A DNA stretch of 64,000 nt from Tillus elongatus (GCA_964006375.1 OZ023264.1:15758225-15822224), one strand, 5' to 3'. Shown: positions 1 to 13,909, numbered from the stretch's first letter. Numbers and translations: made by a program. Notes: generated by a model not told the origin, from the letters alone.

Positions 1-131
1 TGGGATACAGGCGGCAAATTTGGAAATTTTTCGTGAAATAAGCGAGACACTTCCATCTGTGTCCGTGTGTTATCTCCATAACCAATCATTTGTAGAATGG
101 TTATTTTGTGCATTTCTGTTAAATGAACCAT
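1..131 (-). CDS. Tc1/mariner-type transposase, N-terminal 43 codons (cut by window edge)
   Basis: Reading leftwards from an ATG at 131-129, an open frame runs off the window start without a stop. It begins MVHLTEMHKITILQMIGYGD and continues through a segment ending FHEKFPNLPP. This is the pattern of the N-terminal helix-turn-helix region of insect Tc1/mariner-type transposases, in which a GYGD stretch is followed by a phenylalanine- and proline-containing linker. The same pattern (MMYGYGDRERS) occurs in the broken copy near 26.8 kb. Only the first part of the DNA-binding domain is in view, so the catalytic domain cannot be judged. The family assignment rests on my recognition of the pattern, not on a search. 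Confidence 0.6.
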   Translation of the reverse strand, partial: MVHLTEMHKITILQMIGYGDNTRTQMEVSRLFHEKFPNLPPVS

Positions 132-586
132 TTTTCTGATATTATTACGTACAGTTAACGAAATTCAAATGACAATAGCACTGACACTAATCACTACTGT
201 CATGCAGGCAGACAACAAGTTGCTAAGGCTACGAGTTTTATACGAACAGAAAGAAAACTGTTTTTGTTTTTGTTTCATTTCATATCAGTAAAAAGAAACG
301 CAGGAATGGTTTTTGTTTACTTTCTCATTATCAAGAGCTGAATGGGAAATAAGTATTGAATGCAATGTAGCGAATTTGTGAAATAAAATAATTTTCTATT
401 TTTAATGTTAATTTTTGTAATAAATCTGAAAATACTTAATATTTCCGAAACAGTTGAAGATAGGTATAGAACATTGTACATGAATTATGTCTAGAATTTT
501 CTGAAGAATCCAAAAAATTAATAATATACAGGGGCTTGTATTTAAAATAAGAAAGTTGGTATTGGCCACTGTCAGATGACGCACCC
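1..586 (-). mobile_element. 5' end of a Tc1/mariner element (partial)
   Basis: The transposase start at 131 is followed outward by about 450 bp of non-coding AT-rich DNA that ends at 579-586 in tgacgcaccc, followed directly by TATA. Read inward this is gggtgcgtca, a typical mariner-type terminal start flanked by the TA target dinucleotide. The right end of the 43.8-45.1 kb element has the same look (gggtgcgcca read inward). The opposite end lies outside the window, so the boundary is inferred. Confidence 0.45.
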
Positions 587-710
587 TATATAATTTTTTT
601 TTCTTGAAAAAGATGCGCAGTTAAAAATACAAATCGACGTGTCCAAGCGTTTTTCCCAACACGCCCTCATTTATCCGTTATCGAATTTATTCCATTTGGC
701 TGTTCCACAC

Positions 711-816
711 TGTATAGGCACCCAAGTTTAATGCCTGCTTTCATCAAAGAAAGACATTTGCTATTAAAAATATTTTAAAGAAAATTCGCTACCATAACGC
801 ACTTGCTGCGTCCAGA
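711..816 (+). repeat. 3' tail of a TA-core element, body A type (fragment)
   Basis: This is about 105 bp matching the last third of the body A tail, including the gcctgctttcatcaaaga stretch and the terminal hairpin acgcacttgctgcgtcc at 798-814. A nearly identical stretch occurs at 26400-26510. It carries no coding potential. Confidence 0.7.
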
Positions 817-1071
817 GATTTTAAATGTTTAATCTTATTACAAGTTCAAAAAGAACATAACTTTGTAAAGACAGACATATAAATTCCGGCTGGTTTCTAT
901 ATTCAATGCATCATTAATCCACTAGATTGAAATTCGGACTTGATGTGACGTATTCCCGCGTCACTTTCTGATTGGTCGAAAATTACCAGACAACCTATCT
1001 AATCCATAAACCTTGGTTTACGCCAACTTTCCTCAGCCACGTCACCTGTCTGCAAACACGGGTACTTATTG

Positions 1072-1613
1072 TAGTACAGGCAATAGAGAATTTTTTTCTG
1101 CATTAAACTACAGGACTTATTTCTTTTGATAGATAGGTTCAGAACTACGTACTGAATGTAAAACACAAAATCCTTACAAATTAGAAGGGCGAAAGTGCCG
1201 CCATTTTGAGAAAAACCGTTTCGACCTATATCTCCGTAACCGTGCACTTTAGACCAAAAATGGTAATGACGTTTATTGTAGATAATTACATTTTTCATCT
1301 TTTTTGTTAAATAATATTTTTTTTATCACTCACCGTTTACAACTTATACGACTATTAGCATTCATTTATTGACTTTTTTACCTATATCTTTGTTAATGAT
1401 TGTTTAAAAAATAAAATGCTTATAATTTAACTTTTCAATCGACAAATTTCCTAGAACTTTTACTTAAGACTTTTTTTCCTAAAATTATTATTAGTGCATT
1501 TTCTTTAAAAAATAATTCACTAATGAGGAGACCCCGACTTTTCAATTTTGAAAAAAAAATTTGAAATAGGCGCTAATTATGCCCCCTAGAACACAAATCC
1601 GGGGTCAGTTTTA

Positions 1614-1688
<75 letters not shown>

Positions 1689-3117
1689 AACGATAACTCA
1701 AGAACTAATGGGCCGATTTTAATTAAATTTAGTGAATACCTTCCTCTTGTAAGTGGCTTGGATAAGTTCGTTATCCAAGAAAATCGGCACAAGTTTTCCC
1801 AGAAAATTTTGTGTTTTCTTTCGAAAAAAAAATCATATCTCTGGAAATAACAAAGTAAGGGCAACTACATTTGGTACACGGTTTTATGTCATTATAGGTA
1901 AATGACCTACCAAAATTAGGTCTGTAGGTTCAAAGACAAAAAAGTTATAGGCATTTAAAGAAAAATAAATTGGGGTTTTGGCAACATTTACGCAAAGAAC
2001 CTGAAACTAATATAAGCTATGGAAAGAAAATGTCTCAAGAAGAATGATTTATAGTATATAACTATCTATATAATTATCTAACTGATTTTTCTCGAGAACC
2101 CTACATCCCATCAAAGTAAACCAAAATCATATCTTTTTCTCAGAAAACTATTAAATATTTTATAATTTAATGAAATTCACATCCAAAAAAAGTTGAGGTA
2201 ATATTTGCCTTCAACCACTTGTTGAGTACCTACCTTTTACCAGTGGCTTGGATAAGTTTGTTAGCCAGGAAAAGCGGCCCAGGTTTTCCCGGAAAATTTT
2301 GTTTTATTTCGAAAAAAAATTATATCTTCGGAAATAACAAAGTAATGGCAACCTAATTTGGTAGGCGGGTTTATCATTATAGGTAAATTACGTACTAAAA
2401 TTTAGCTCTCTAGGTTAAGAGACAAAAAAGTTATACGCATTTAAAGAAAAATAAATTGGGGTTTTCTTCAAAACGTGAAAGTCGCGATTTAAAACGTCAA
2501 AATTGGCAACATTTAGGCAAAGAACCTGAAACTAATACGAGCTATGGGAAGAAAATGTGTCAAGAAGGGTGTTTTACAAAGCCTGAAGTCTTAGCTTCAA
2601 CCGTCATTATCCTTCATTTTACTTTAATATTTCCAAAAAAATTTGTCGATTGAAAAGTGCAACATTTAACGCGTTATAACTTTGAAAATATTGATTTTAG
2701 AACAAAAAGTTTTTAGTAAAAATTGTAGGAAATTTGTCTATTGAAAAGTTGAGTTATAAGCATTTTATTTTTTAAACAATTGTTAACAAAGATATAGGTA
2801 AAAAAAGTCAATAAATGATTGCTAATAGTCGCATAAGTTGTAAACGGTGAGTGATACAAAAAAAATTAACAAAAAAGATGATAAATGCAATTATCTACAA
2901 TAAAGGTCATTACCATTTTTGGTCTAAAGTGCACGGTTATGGAGATATAGGCCGAAACGGTTTTTCTCAAAATGGCGGCACTTCCGCCCTCCTAATTTGT
3001 AAGGATTTTGTGTTTTTACATTCAGTACGAAATTCTGAACCTATCTATAAAAAAAAATAACTCCTGTAGTTTAATGCATTATGGACAAGAGTAACGGGCT
3101 CCTCTATTGCCTGTACT
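1072..3117. mobile_element. Inverted-repeat element with ~410-bp arms around a TA-core copy
   Basis: The arms at 1072-1480 and 2700-3117 are inverted copies of each other. Outer ends read agtacaggcaatagag on the left and ctctattgcctgtact on the right. Both arms contain the block ggtctaaagtgcacggttat and its complement. The interior, about 1.2 kb, is a TA-core element with its own (TA)n tract and two partial body A segments. The arms carry no transposase trace. It may be a non-autonomous foldback or TIR transposon into which a TA-core element inserted, or a rearranged inverted duplication. Confidence 0.6.
1492..2650 (+). repeat. TA-core element, body A, with duplicated body segment
   Basis: The 5' hairpin lies at about 1494-1524, followed by the constant module (ccctagaacacaaatccggg at 1583-1602), a (TA)n tract at 1619-1685 and body A from 1690. 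The body segment containing ggcttggataagttcgtta appears at about 1749-2030 and again, without hairpin or TA tract, at about 2225-2640. The terminal acgcacttgctgcgtcc tail is missing, so the copy is 3'-truncated or rearranged. Confidence 0.75.
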
Positions 3118-3701
3118 ATTTGATCGACTCTCGTATTAGTTACCATAATTTAAAATACTGCATAAGAGTCTTCTTGCTTAGTTACAGTCGAAAGCAAATA
3201 AATAGCCAAAGAAATGCGCAGCTTACATACTCAACAAATGTTAGATAATGATTGCTTATTAATCAATGTTAAAACGGTAGCAAAACTGCATTAGTAAGAA
3301 TTGCAATAATCGTGTTATCATCAAGATATAATGATGAGCAGTTTATCTGCGTTGATCATTATATTATTTTAATCACTGTATTAGTATATGTGAGGCGTAA
3401 TTAGAAGATGATGTGATGATAGACTCAACAACAATGCTACAACAATTTCAGTTTTAATCAGCTAGTTACAGTATTCTAATACGGCATTTATTTTGCGTTT
3501 AGCATTTCCATGCATTATAATATGAGAGGAGTCCTGAAGCATGAACATATTTTCTTTGAATGTTGTTCTAAAAAAAAAACAACAACATCCAGTTGTGGTT
3601 CAACACTAAACTTTCACTTATCTACAGGGAAACACATAGTAATTCACTTTAAAATTGAAATAGTATCAAAGAAATGTTCAATTTTCAAAATTGTAGCACG
3701 G
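3117..3701. other. Unassigned AT-rich spacer
   Basis: I recognise no gene, RNA or repeat here. The short open frames have no family pattern. Confidence 0.5.
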
Positions 3702-3711
3702 CTATATCGGA

Positions 3712-6700
3712 GGGTCTAGCTAATTTGCAGGTTAGCAGGTTGGCTGCAGGTTAGCAGGTCATAATGTAAAAATTTTGCAGGTCAGAGCAATTTCCTGCAA
3801 GTCATACTATTTTCACCTACACATGATATGTTTATATTATACAAGTACACCAACCAACCCCCACCCCTGTAATTCACGTAATTGGTTGCAGGTTGTTATT
3901 ATACAGCTTAAAAACTTTTCAGGCCAGTGCAATTTTTTGCAAGTCAGACCATTTCCAACCTATACACGATGTGTTGATATCATAAAAGTACACTAACCAA
4001 CCCCCACTCCCGCAATTGACGTAAGTGGATGCAGGTTGATATGTTACAGTTTATAAACTTTGCAGGTCAGTGCAATTTTTTGCAGGTCAGACCATTTCCT
4101 ACTTATACACCATATGTTGATATTCTAAAAGTACACCAACCAACCCCCACTCCCATAATTCATGTAAGTGGCTGCAGGTTGATATGTTATAGTTTATAAA
4201 CTTTGCAGGTCAGTGCAATTTCCTGCAGGTCGGACTATTTCCTATCTATACACGATATGTTGATATTATAAAAGTACACCAACCAACCCCCACTCCCATA
4301 ATTCATGTAAGTGGCTGCAGGTTGATATGTTACAGTTTATAAACTTTGCAGGTCAGTGCAATTTTTTGCAGGTCAGACCATTTCTTACCTATACACGATA
4401 TTTTGATATTCTAAAAGTACACCAACCAACCCCCACTCCCATAATTCATGTAAGTGGCTGCAGGTTGATATGTTACAGTTTATAAACTATGCAGGTCAGT
4501 GCAATTTCCTGCAGGTCGGACTATTTCCTACCTATACACGATATGTTTATATTATACAAGTACACCAACCAACCCTCACCCCTGTAATTTACGCAATTGG
4601 TTACAGGTTGATATTATACAGCTTAAAAACTTTGCAGGTCAGTGCAATTTCCTGCAGGTCAGACCATTTCCTACCTAAACATGATACGTTGATATTATAA
4701 AAGTACACCAACCAACTCCTTCCCCCGTAATTCACGTAATTGGATGCAGGTTGATATGGTACAGCTTAAAAACTTTGCAGGTAGTGCAATTTCCTGCAGG
4801 CCAAACTATTTCCTACCTACACACGATTTATTGATATTATAAAAGTACCCCAACCCCCACCCCCGTAATTCACGTAAGTGGCTGCAGGTTGATATGTTAC
4901 AGTTTATAAACTTTGCAGGCCAGTTTAATTTCCTGCCTATACATCATATGTTGATATTATAAAAATACACCAACCAACCCCCACCCCCGTAATTCACGTA
5001 ACTGGCTGCAGGTTGATATGCTACAACTTAAAGACTTTGCAGGTCAGTGCAATTTCCTGCAAGTCAGACCATTTTCTACCTATACAAGATATGTTGATAT
5101 TATAAAAGTACACCAACCAACTCCCACCTCCGTAATGCACGTAATTGGCTGCAGGTTGATATTATACAGCTTAAAAACTTTACAGGTCAGTGCAATTTCC
5201 TGCAAGTCAGACCATTTTCTACCTATACAAGATATGTTGATATTATAAAAGTACACCAACCAACCCACATCCCCGTAATGCACGTAATTGGCTGCCGGTT
5301 GATATTATACAACTTAAAAACTCTGCAGGTCAGTGAAATTTCCTGCAAGTCATACCATTTTCAACCTACACAAGATTTGCTGTTTTTATAAAAATATAGC
5401 AACCAACCCCCACCCCCATATTTAACATAATTGACTGCAGGTTGATATGCGTTACTTTAAAAACTCTGCAGATCATTGCAATTTCCTGCAGGTCAGACGA
5501 TTGTCTACCTACACATGATGCTGTTATTATAAAACTATACCAGCCAACCCCCAAATCCATACTTCACATAATTGGCACTGGTTGATATGTTTTACTTAAA
5601 ATACTCTGCAGGTCGGTAACATTTCTTGCAGAGCAGACTATTTTCTATCTATACACTACATACTGATATTATAAAAATACACCAACAAACCCCTACTCCC
5701 ATACTTCACATAAGTAAGTGACTGCAGGTTGATAAGTTTTATTTTAAAAACTGTGCAGATCAGTCCAATTTCTTGCAAATCAGACCACTTTCTACCTATA
5801 CAGGATATGCTGATATTATAAAACTTCACCAACCAACCCTCACCCTTGTACTTGGCATAAGTGACTGCAGGTTGATATGTTTTACTTTAAAAACTCTGCA
5901 GGTCAGTGCAATTTCTTGTAGGGCAGACCATTTTCCACATATACACGATATTGTGATATTACAAATCTACACCAATCAACCCCACCCACATACTTCACAA
6001 AAGTGGCTGCAGGTTTTTAAAATAAAACTTATCAACCTGCAGTCACTTACTTATGTGAAGTATGGGGGTGGGAGTTGGTTGGTATATTTTTATAATATTA
6101 TATGTAGTGTATAGATAGAAAATGGTCTGCCCTGCAAGAAATTGCACTGACATGCAGAGTTTTTAAAGTAAAACATATCAACCTACAGCCACTTATGTCA
6201 AGAGTGGGGTGGGGATTGATTGGTATAGTTTTATAATATCAGCATATTATGTGTAGGTAGAAAATGGTCTGACCTGCAGGAAATTGCACTGACCTGCAGA
6301 GTTTCTAAAGTAAGGCATGTCAACCTGCAGCCAATTATGTTAAATATGGGGGTGGGGGTTGGTTGCTATATTTTAATAAAAACAGCAAATCTTTTGTAGG
6401 TTGAAAATGGTCTGACCTGCAGGAAATTGCATTGACCTACAAAGTAAAACATATCAACCTGCAGCCACTTGTGTAAAGTATGGGGGTGGGGTTGATTGGT
6501 GTAGATTTGTAATATTACAATATCGTGTATAGATAGAAAATGATCTGCCCTGCAAGAAATTGCACTGACCTGCAGAGTTTTTAAAGTAAAACATATCAAC
6601 CTGCAGCCACTTATGTCAAGAATGGGGTGGGGGTTGATTGGTATAGTTTTATAATATCAGCATATTATGTGTAGGTAGAAAATGGTCTGACCTGCAGGAA

Positions 6701-7198
6701 ATTGCACTGACCTGCAGAGTTTCTAAAGTAAGGTATGTCAACCTGCAGCCAATTATGTTAAATATGGGGGTGGGGGTTGGTTGCTATATTTTTATAAAAA
6801 CAGCAAATCTTGTGTAGATTGAAAATGGTCTGACCTGCAGGAAATTGCACTGACCTACAAAGTTTTTAAAGTAAAACATATCAATCAGCAGCCACTTATG
6901 TAAAGTATGGGGGTGGGGTTGATTGGTGTAGATTTGTCATATTACAATATCGTGTATAGATAGAAAATGGTCTGCCCTGCAAGAAATTGCACTGACCTGC
7001 AGAGTTTTTAAAGTTAAACATATCAACCTGCAGCCACTTATGTCAAGTACAAGGGTGGGGGTTGGTTGGTGAAGTTGTATAATATCAGCATATCGCGTAT
7101 AGATAGAACATAGTCTACCTTGCAAGAAATTGCACTGACGTGCAAAGTTTTTAGATTATAACATGCTGACCTGACCTGACCTGCAAATTAGAAACCCC
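3712..7198. mobile_element. Foldback-like element built of two opposed satellite arrays
   Basis: About 24 units of roughly 143 bp, each with gtcagtgcaatttcctgcag and a caaccaacccccac stretch, fill the element. Units from 3735 to about 6015 read one way (about 16 copies) and those from about 6025 to 7170 read the other way (about 8 copies), with an abrupt switch near 6018. The two ends are inverted copies (ctaatttgcagg at 3720-3731; cctgcaaattag at 7180-7191) preceded by a G-run. The 10-bp word ctatatcgga occurs once at 3702-3711 and once at 7199-7208, directly outside both ends, as a target-site duplication would. Long inverted arms made of tandem subrepeats are the hallmark of foldback-type transposons. 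No transposase is encoded. Confidence 0.75.
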
Positions 7199-7252
7199 CT
7201 ATATCGGATGCAGCTAAAAAGCCTACACATAAAGAAGTTCGGGATAAAGAAG

Positions 7253-7440
7253 TTCGGGACGCAGCAAGTGCATTACGGTGCTGAATTTTCATAAGAATAA
7301 TATATAATGTATTAGTTTTTTAGCTTAATATTAAAAGTTTTTAAAAATTACTTAATTTAATGAGGAACTGTAAAACAAAATTGGGGACGTAGCAAGTGTA
7401 TTATAGTAGTGAATTTTCATAAGAATTTTACACCATAGTA
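7253..7440 (-). repeat. Two broken TA-core tail ends
   Basis: Two tail-like ends in reverse orientation lie side by side: gggacgcagcaagtgcatta at 7256-7275 and ggggacgtagcaagtgtatt at 7383-7402, each followed by gaattttcataag. These are complements of the hairpin tail that closes TA-core elements. Confidence 0.6.
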
Positions 7441-7529
7441 AGGTATATTATTCAAAACTAATTCTTTAAATTAAAATGGGTCGGGGAGACCGGTTTTAAA
7501 GGTCCTGGTTAGCGATTATTTGAATAAGT

Positions 7530-7985
7530 TTCTATTTTCTATGGAGCTAGAAAATTATAGTTTGGTAGAGATATATGTAAGTACGGCAAGTCTCTTTAAA
7601 AAAAAATGGAGTTACAAATTTCATTAAAGTCACAAAAGTTTTCTAGAAAAAAAATGAATTATTTACAAAGGGAATGTACATGCCAAATCATAAATATGTC
7701 AGGTATTTTTCTTTTAATTGCTTGGATGGTTTTGTTTTAGTCAACCCAATCGAACTAGTTTTTGCAAACAAAACAACAAAAAATGTTTTTTAAAACCAAC
7801 TTTTAATTATTCGCGAAGCTAATTATGTTCTGTTTCTTTAATTTAGTACCCAGGCTGCGTTTACATAGGTGTTACTATGATTCAAGATTGAAGATTCTAG
7901 CTTAATAGGAAACTGAGTCATCGGTTTTCAAATATTTTTACAAAAATTCTCTACCATAATGTATTTGCTGCGACCAGACCTTTTT
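7530..7985 (+). repeat. Body B-related tail, copy 1 of a direct pair
   Basis: The segment from 7530 resembles the body B region at 48035-48250 (ctctttaaaaaaa, caaatttcattaaagt). From 7660 it is directly repeated at 8575-8895, with gtacccaggctgc in both. It ends near 7973 in a decayed tail hairpin (aatgtatttgctgcgacc). Confidence 0.6.
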
Positions 7986-8574
7986 CAACACTTATTTACT
8001 GTTGCTGTATCCACACTTTTTGAAAATGATGAAATATTGTAGCTCTCTATATAAGACTCACAAACAAGGCACCCTAAATTTCATTTTTGGAAAAATATTT
8101 TAAACAAATGAAATGGGGTAACAATTTAAACATAAATTGAAAATCTTGGGTCGCTGCTTTGTCGCAGAGGTTCCCCTTCGCCTTCTGAATTCAAACAACC
8201 ACCCTCAATGTATAAACAAGAACAATGTAAACAAGAAAACACTCTTGGGAACAACGTGCAAGAAAGTTACGGGACGTGCGGTAAATATAGGGGTTCTGTG
8301 CGGGATAAACAGAATTTTAAGGAGGTATAGCTGCAAGATGGGATAAAGGCAGCTTATAGAGGTCCAACTCAGCTGGTTTTTTCGCACTTTCCTCTCACAT
8401 TTACTTTTTATCTTCCTCCCCGCCCAACACCACTATTCACTCCTGGTCCCGTAACTTTCTTGGGGGCTGTTTGCAGGAAATATTTCTTGTGGTTTATGCA
8501 TTTAGAAGGAGATCTAATCTGATTTTTTTCTGAAAAGCCCCCGTGTGCTAATTTGCAAATTTACAGAAAATTTA

Positions 8575-8895
8575 ATTTTTATTTACAAAACGAATGTACC
8601 TGCCAAATTATAAACGTGGCAGGTATTTGTTCTTATTAGTCGCTTGGATGATCCGTTTTAGTCAACTCAATCGAACAGTTTTTGCAAACAAAATAACAAA
8701 GATGGTTTTTTACAACGAATTTATCGTTGCCTGTGAAGCTCATTGTGTTATTTTTTAAATTTAGTACCCAGGCTGCTTTTATATAGGTTTTAGTATGTAT
8801 CAAAACTGAAGATTCTAGTTTAATAGGAAACTGAATTATCACCTTTTGAAATATTTTAACGAAAATTCGCTACCATAACGCACTTGCTGCACCTA
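8575..8895 (+). repeat. Body B-related tail, copy 2 of a direct pair
   Basis: About 320 bp similar to 7660-7980 in the same orientation, about 915 bp downstream. It ends with accataacgcacttgctgca at 8871-8890, a near-intact tail hairpin. The spacer at 7985-8575 includes a GC-richer patch with cctggtcccgtaactttctt, which also occurs in complement in the tandem array at 25.1-26.1 kb. Confidence 0.6.
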
Positions 8896-9690
8896 AACTC
8901 TTTTCGACATTTATTTGCTACTGCTGTATCCATACTTTTTCAAAATAAAATAAATAAATAAATATAAACAATAAAAAATATTGAAATTAAAATTTTTATA
9001 ATTTACACTGAACATATGTGTGTGTATATGTGTCTGTTTTGTTTCTTTAACGTCGGCCTATTTCCGCGACTATGGCCAATCACCGACACCGGGGAGCAGT
9101 TTCACCTCGCTATCCTGGAAATTTTGCCGAACCCTTGCCTTTCTGTAAGGAGGGTAGGGATCTTTAACATTCCCAACATTGCATGGACACCGGACCGACT
9201 GTTTTACGCCCCCTCTGAAGATCGGAACGTGCAGACATTTAATTTGATCAAATACAATGCCAGAACCTTGGTTGATGTTAACACTGAACATATGTTTATA
9301 GGTATAGATTATGTAGTTTCATTTACCTCTAATTTTTCATATACGACATGAAGAGTAAGCAATAATGAAAATTCGCTAAAAACTAAAAGTAAACAATAAG
9401 TACCTTATTCTAAGATTCTAAGGTATTATCTGGGTCGATTTCGAGGTTATATTCTTCTTATTATTTGGTTAAAAGGTCTGTAAACAAGAAGAAGATGATG
9501 ATAACCTCGAATTCGACTCCCCCTGCTGTGAGTTGGCAAAATAATAAATGACAATGACAAATAGCTAACTGGCGTTGTCAGATTTAACTGGGAGAGGGCC
9601 ATGGGTTTTAAATACCTTGAAGAATGGGAAGCTTAATATTTATACATAATAAAACGTAGTTCTAGATTGCCTTTAAACAAATTGAATCAC
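8895..9690. other. Unassigned spacer with an unrecognised 100-codon open frame
   Basis: An open frame at 9016-9351 (+) contains a segment reading AWTPDRLFYAPSEDR in a locally GC-richer stretch. I do not recognise it and the reverse strand is also open for 70 codons. It may be a mobile-element remnant, but I cannot support a function. Confidence 0.3.
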
Positions 9691-10190
9691 TTTCATAACA
9701 TTTTTATTTATTACTATATATTTGTCTGATATCTTCAACTTCAGATGAGAGTTTTGGCAAATGGCAACCCCGCTGGTTGTTTATTGTGACATATTTGTGT
9801 AGCCCGTTCCTTTGAAGTTTAATTTGGAGCATTTGTTTACAATAGCAGCGTACTTCTGATATATCTGTCTGACCTTGTCTAACATTATAGGCACCCATTC
9901 AGTGGTAATTTCAGGTTTTATCGCAAATTATTTATTTTTTATTTGGTTGTAAGTCATAAATTACTAAACCGCTTAAGTTCAAATTTGGTAGAGAGGACCA
10001 CTGATACGATATCTACGTGCGTGTAAAGTTTCATACCTCTAGCTATTTAAAAGATATTGCATTTTCAGCATTTTTTCTGAAAGTATGTGAGTATCAAAAT
10101 TGTCTAACAAACTCATTCAAGCTATTAACAAAATGAAGGGAATTGCTAAATTTGGTTTCGATTGGTAATGTATTTTTTGAGTTATCGGTT

Positions 10191-10273
<83 letters not shown>

Positions 10274-11523
10274 GGTTGTGCGAGGCTTCGAAATTTCGAA
10301 CCGAACCTTCGGTTCGAAAATATGTTCGCAATAGCAATGTTGAAGTAGTTAGAAGTTCGAAATATGTAATTATTCAAAATAGTTCGAACTTCGTTGCTCA
10401 AAAATACTTCGAAATTTAACTTTACAGGCATTGAATGTTGCCAAAGGTAGCGAAGTTGCGGCCCCTTTAACTTGGTAGCGGCGCTTTAAACTCGTTATCG
10501 GTCTCATTGAGTCGATAGCGCAATTTCAGGAGATTTCACTCATGCATATTTTTGACAGAAGGTGGGACACATCGAGGCACAACGGAGCCATTTAGCCACC
10601 ACAGAGTTATTTTTCTTATATATCCTAGCCTTCCAACACCTTTTTCAGTAACATTATGATGGTGGTGTTCGAAGGCGATCGGTAATGTAAATTTTCAGAA
10701 TTTGAGGATAATTGCAGATTGCCCTTGGAAAACACTGGCTTCAACATGCTTTATTTCACAGAGAGCCAAAGCAATTAAATGTTCACAATCAGAACACGGT
10801 TCAAACTTGTAAGTGGTTATTTTTAATTGACTTCAAAAAAAAAATAGGAAGTTCTCAATTCGACTGTTTTTTTTAATGTGTTACCTCAGACCTTTTTGTA
10901 GGTGAACCAATTTTGATGATTCTTTTTTAGTGCTGGTGCTTCTCATGTGGTCCCATATAAATTTGATAAAGATCTGACCAGTAGTTTTTGAGTTATCCTT
11001 AATGAACTCGGTTTCCTATTTTTTTAATTTCTATTGTTATAACCTATCATTCTCACTTTGAACCCTCTCAATCTGTTTGCTGAAAGTGCCTAGTCAATAC
11101 CAAACAACAACATATTTATAATTGAGCTTATCTGTACATCTAGAAATGTAAAAAAGTTAAACATTTTTTGTTTTTGTGGTTTTGATTTAACGTTGACCCG
11201 TCTCCACAAAGATCAGCATCGGAAGGCATTTTCACCCAATCAACCTGCAAATTTGTTGAACCCTTCCTTTTTGTAAAAAGAGTTTGAATCTTTTACATAT
11301 AAAATATTTTATATTACAATATTGTAAATTTTGTTTTTAAGGAAATGATATATGAACACTGAAAAATTTTGGGTAGTTCGATGTTCGATTTTGAATTTCT
11401 AGGAAGTTCGAAGTTCGACTGTGAATCTTAGACATACTATTTCAGAGGTTCGAAGTTCGAGGTAACATATTTGCTTGAGTTCGTTCATAGTTCGGTTAAA
11501 ACAAAACATGGGTTCGCACACCT

Positions 11524-11594
<71 letters not shown>

Positions 11595-11735
11595 TGAAAC
11601 TGACCCCGTATATGGGTTCGGGTTTGCGCTCATTTGGGGAAACTTTTTCCAAATTCAGAAGTCTCGATCTCCTCATTGGTGAATTTTTTCTACGAAAATT
11701 CACTAAAAGTAAATATGTAGTGTTTAGGATTTCAG
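9690..11735 (-). repeat. TA-core element, body C, split by a nested insertion
   Basis: Read on the minus strand, the copy starts with the hairpin near 11672-11706, then the constant module (gaccccgtatatgggttc in complement), then (TA)n at 11525-11590. After the inserted element, (TA)n resumes at 10192-10270 and body C runs from 10190 to about 9700. The same body follows the (TA)n of the 20.3-kb copy, sharing the aaacaaccagcgggg-like stretch near its end. No consistent reading frame is shared by the two bodies. Confidence 0.65.
10271..11525. mobile_element. hAT-like non-autonomous element inserted in (TA)n
   Basis: The element sits exactly between two (TA)n halves. Its ends read agggttgtgcgaggcttcga inward from the left and agaggtgtgcgaaccc inward from the right, an imperfect inverted pair. 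Subterminal zones are rich in ttcgaa and gttcga words on both sides (10288-10400 and 11365-11465). I see no transposase. Short imperfect ends with subterminal repeats fit the hAT style, but the target duplication cannot be read inside (TA)n. Confidence 0.5.
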
Positions 11736-12587
11736 TTAATTCGTAGTTCATATCTAATCTTCCGATCTGCTTTCTACATCAGCAATAAAGTAAAAGGTGC
11801 ATTGAAATACGAAAGCACAGAAAAATTCAAACCACTTAGTCCACGAAAACAATCAGCATAATTAGGCCTACTTAGTGTGTGTGATAACAAATGCATTTAC
11901 ATTTATATGTAGTATTCTGATAATGGCAACAGACTTTCAGGGCACGTTTCTATTTCTCTAACAGTTATTAATGTCCTGAATACGAGATATAATAAATGTA
12001 GGCATAGGAATATATTTTTAGTTTCTGTTTTTTTAATTCTGATTTCTAAGACAGGCAGTGTGATGGCTGAATGTCGTGCCTCGCCTTACTTAATTCCCCG
12101 GGGATTTTCTAAACCGGAAACCATGACTCGTCTAGTTCCTTTTCCTGCCGCAACTGTGCTGCACTAGACCCGCAGGAATATTGTGGCCAAGGAAAGTTTC
12201 ATTTAGAGAGAGGGGTCAGCATTGTTTTAGTATTTCGCTGAATGATTAATTGAAAAGCGTTAAAAAATTATTGTTTATGCAATTTTTACACCTATACTGT
12301 TAGTTTTTGTGTTATTATACGCTTAATTACTTCAGATCCGGTGATTCTTAATTTAACTGACATTTACACCGTCATTATTGCTAAATGCAAATTGGGTCAT
12401 TTACATAATTACTATTATTGTTATAATTATTAATTTTTAAGTTAAAATGTACAGTACAATATATCTATAATACAACAAATGTCTCTTTGGGCTGTATTCT
12501 GCGATAATATTCTAATGAGTTAGTTATACAGGTGTGTGGAAATGACGATGAAACATTTTTGGTTATGATTCTACAGAAAAAAAACTC

Positions 12588-12588
<1 letters not shown>
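11735..12588. other. Unassigned spacer
   Basis: No gene or known repeat recognised. A GC-richer stretch at 12075-12200 stands out from the background but has no frame or fold I can name. Confidence 0.4.

Positions 12589-13909
<1,321 letters not shown>

Noticed and set aside
3775..7125. Several 60-110-codon open frames in the satellite array
   Set aside because: They repeat with the satellite unit on both strands and differ in frame between units.
3735..7170. A CRISPR array
   Set aside because: Units are about 143 bp without unique spacers, occur in two opposed orientations, and the sequence is eukaryotic repeat DNA.
9016..9351. 111-codon open frame as a host gene
   Set aside because: No family pattern, the reverse strand is open too, and no splice-linked neighbours; left as unassigned.
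10143..10419. Open frames rich in alternating Ile-Tyr across (TA)n tracts (here and at about 20 other tracts)
   Set aside because: They are simply translations of (TA)n microsatellites, open on both strands, with no conserved flanking frame.
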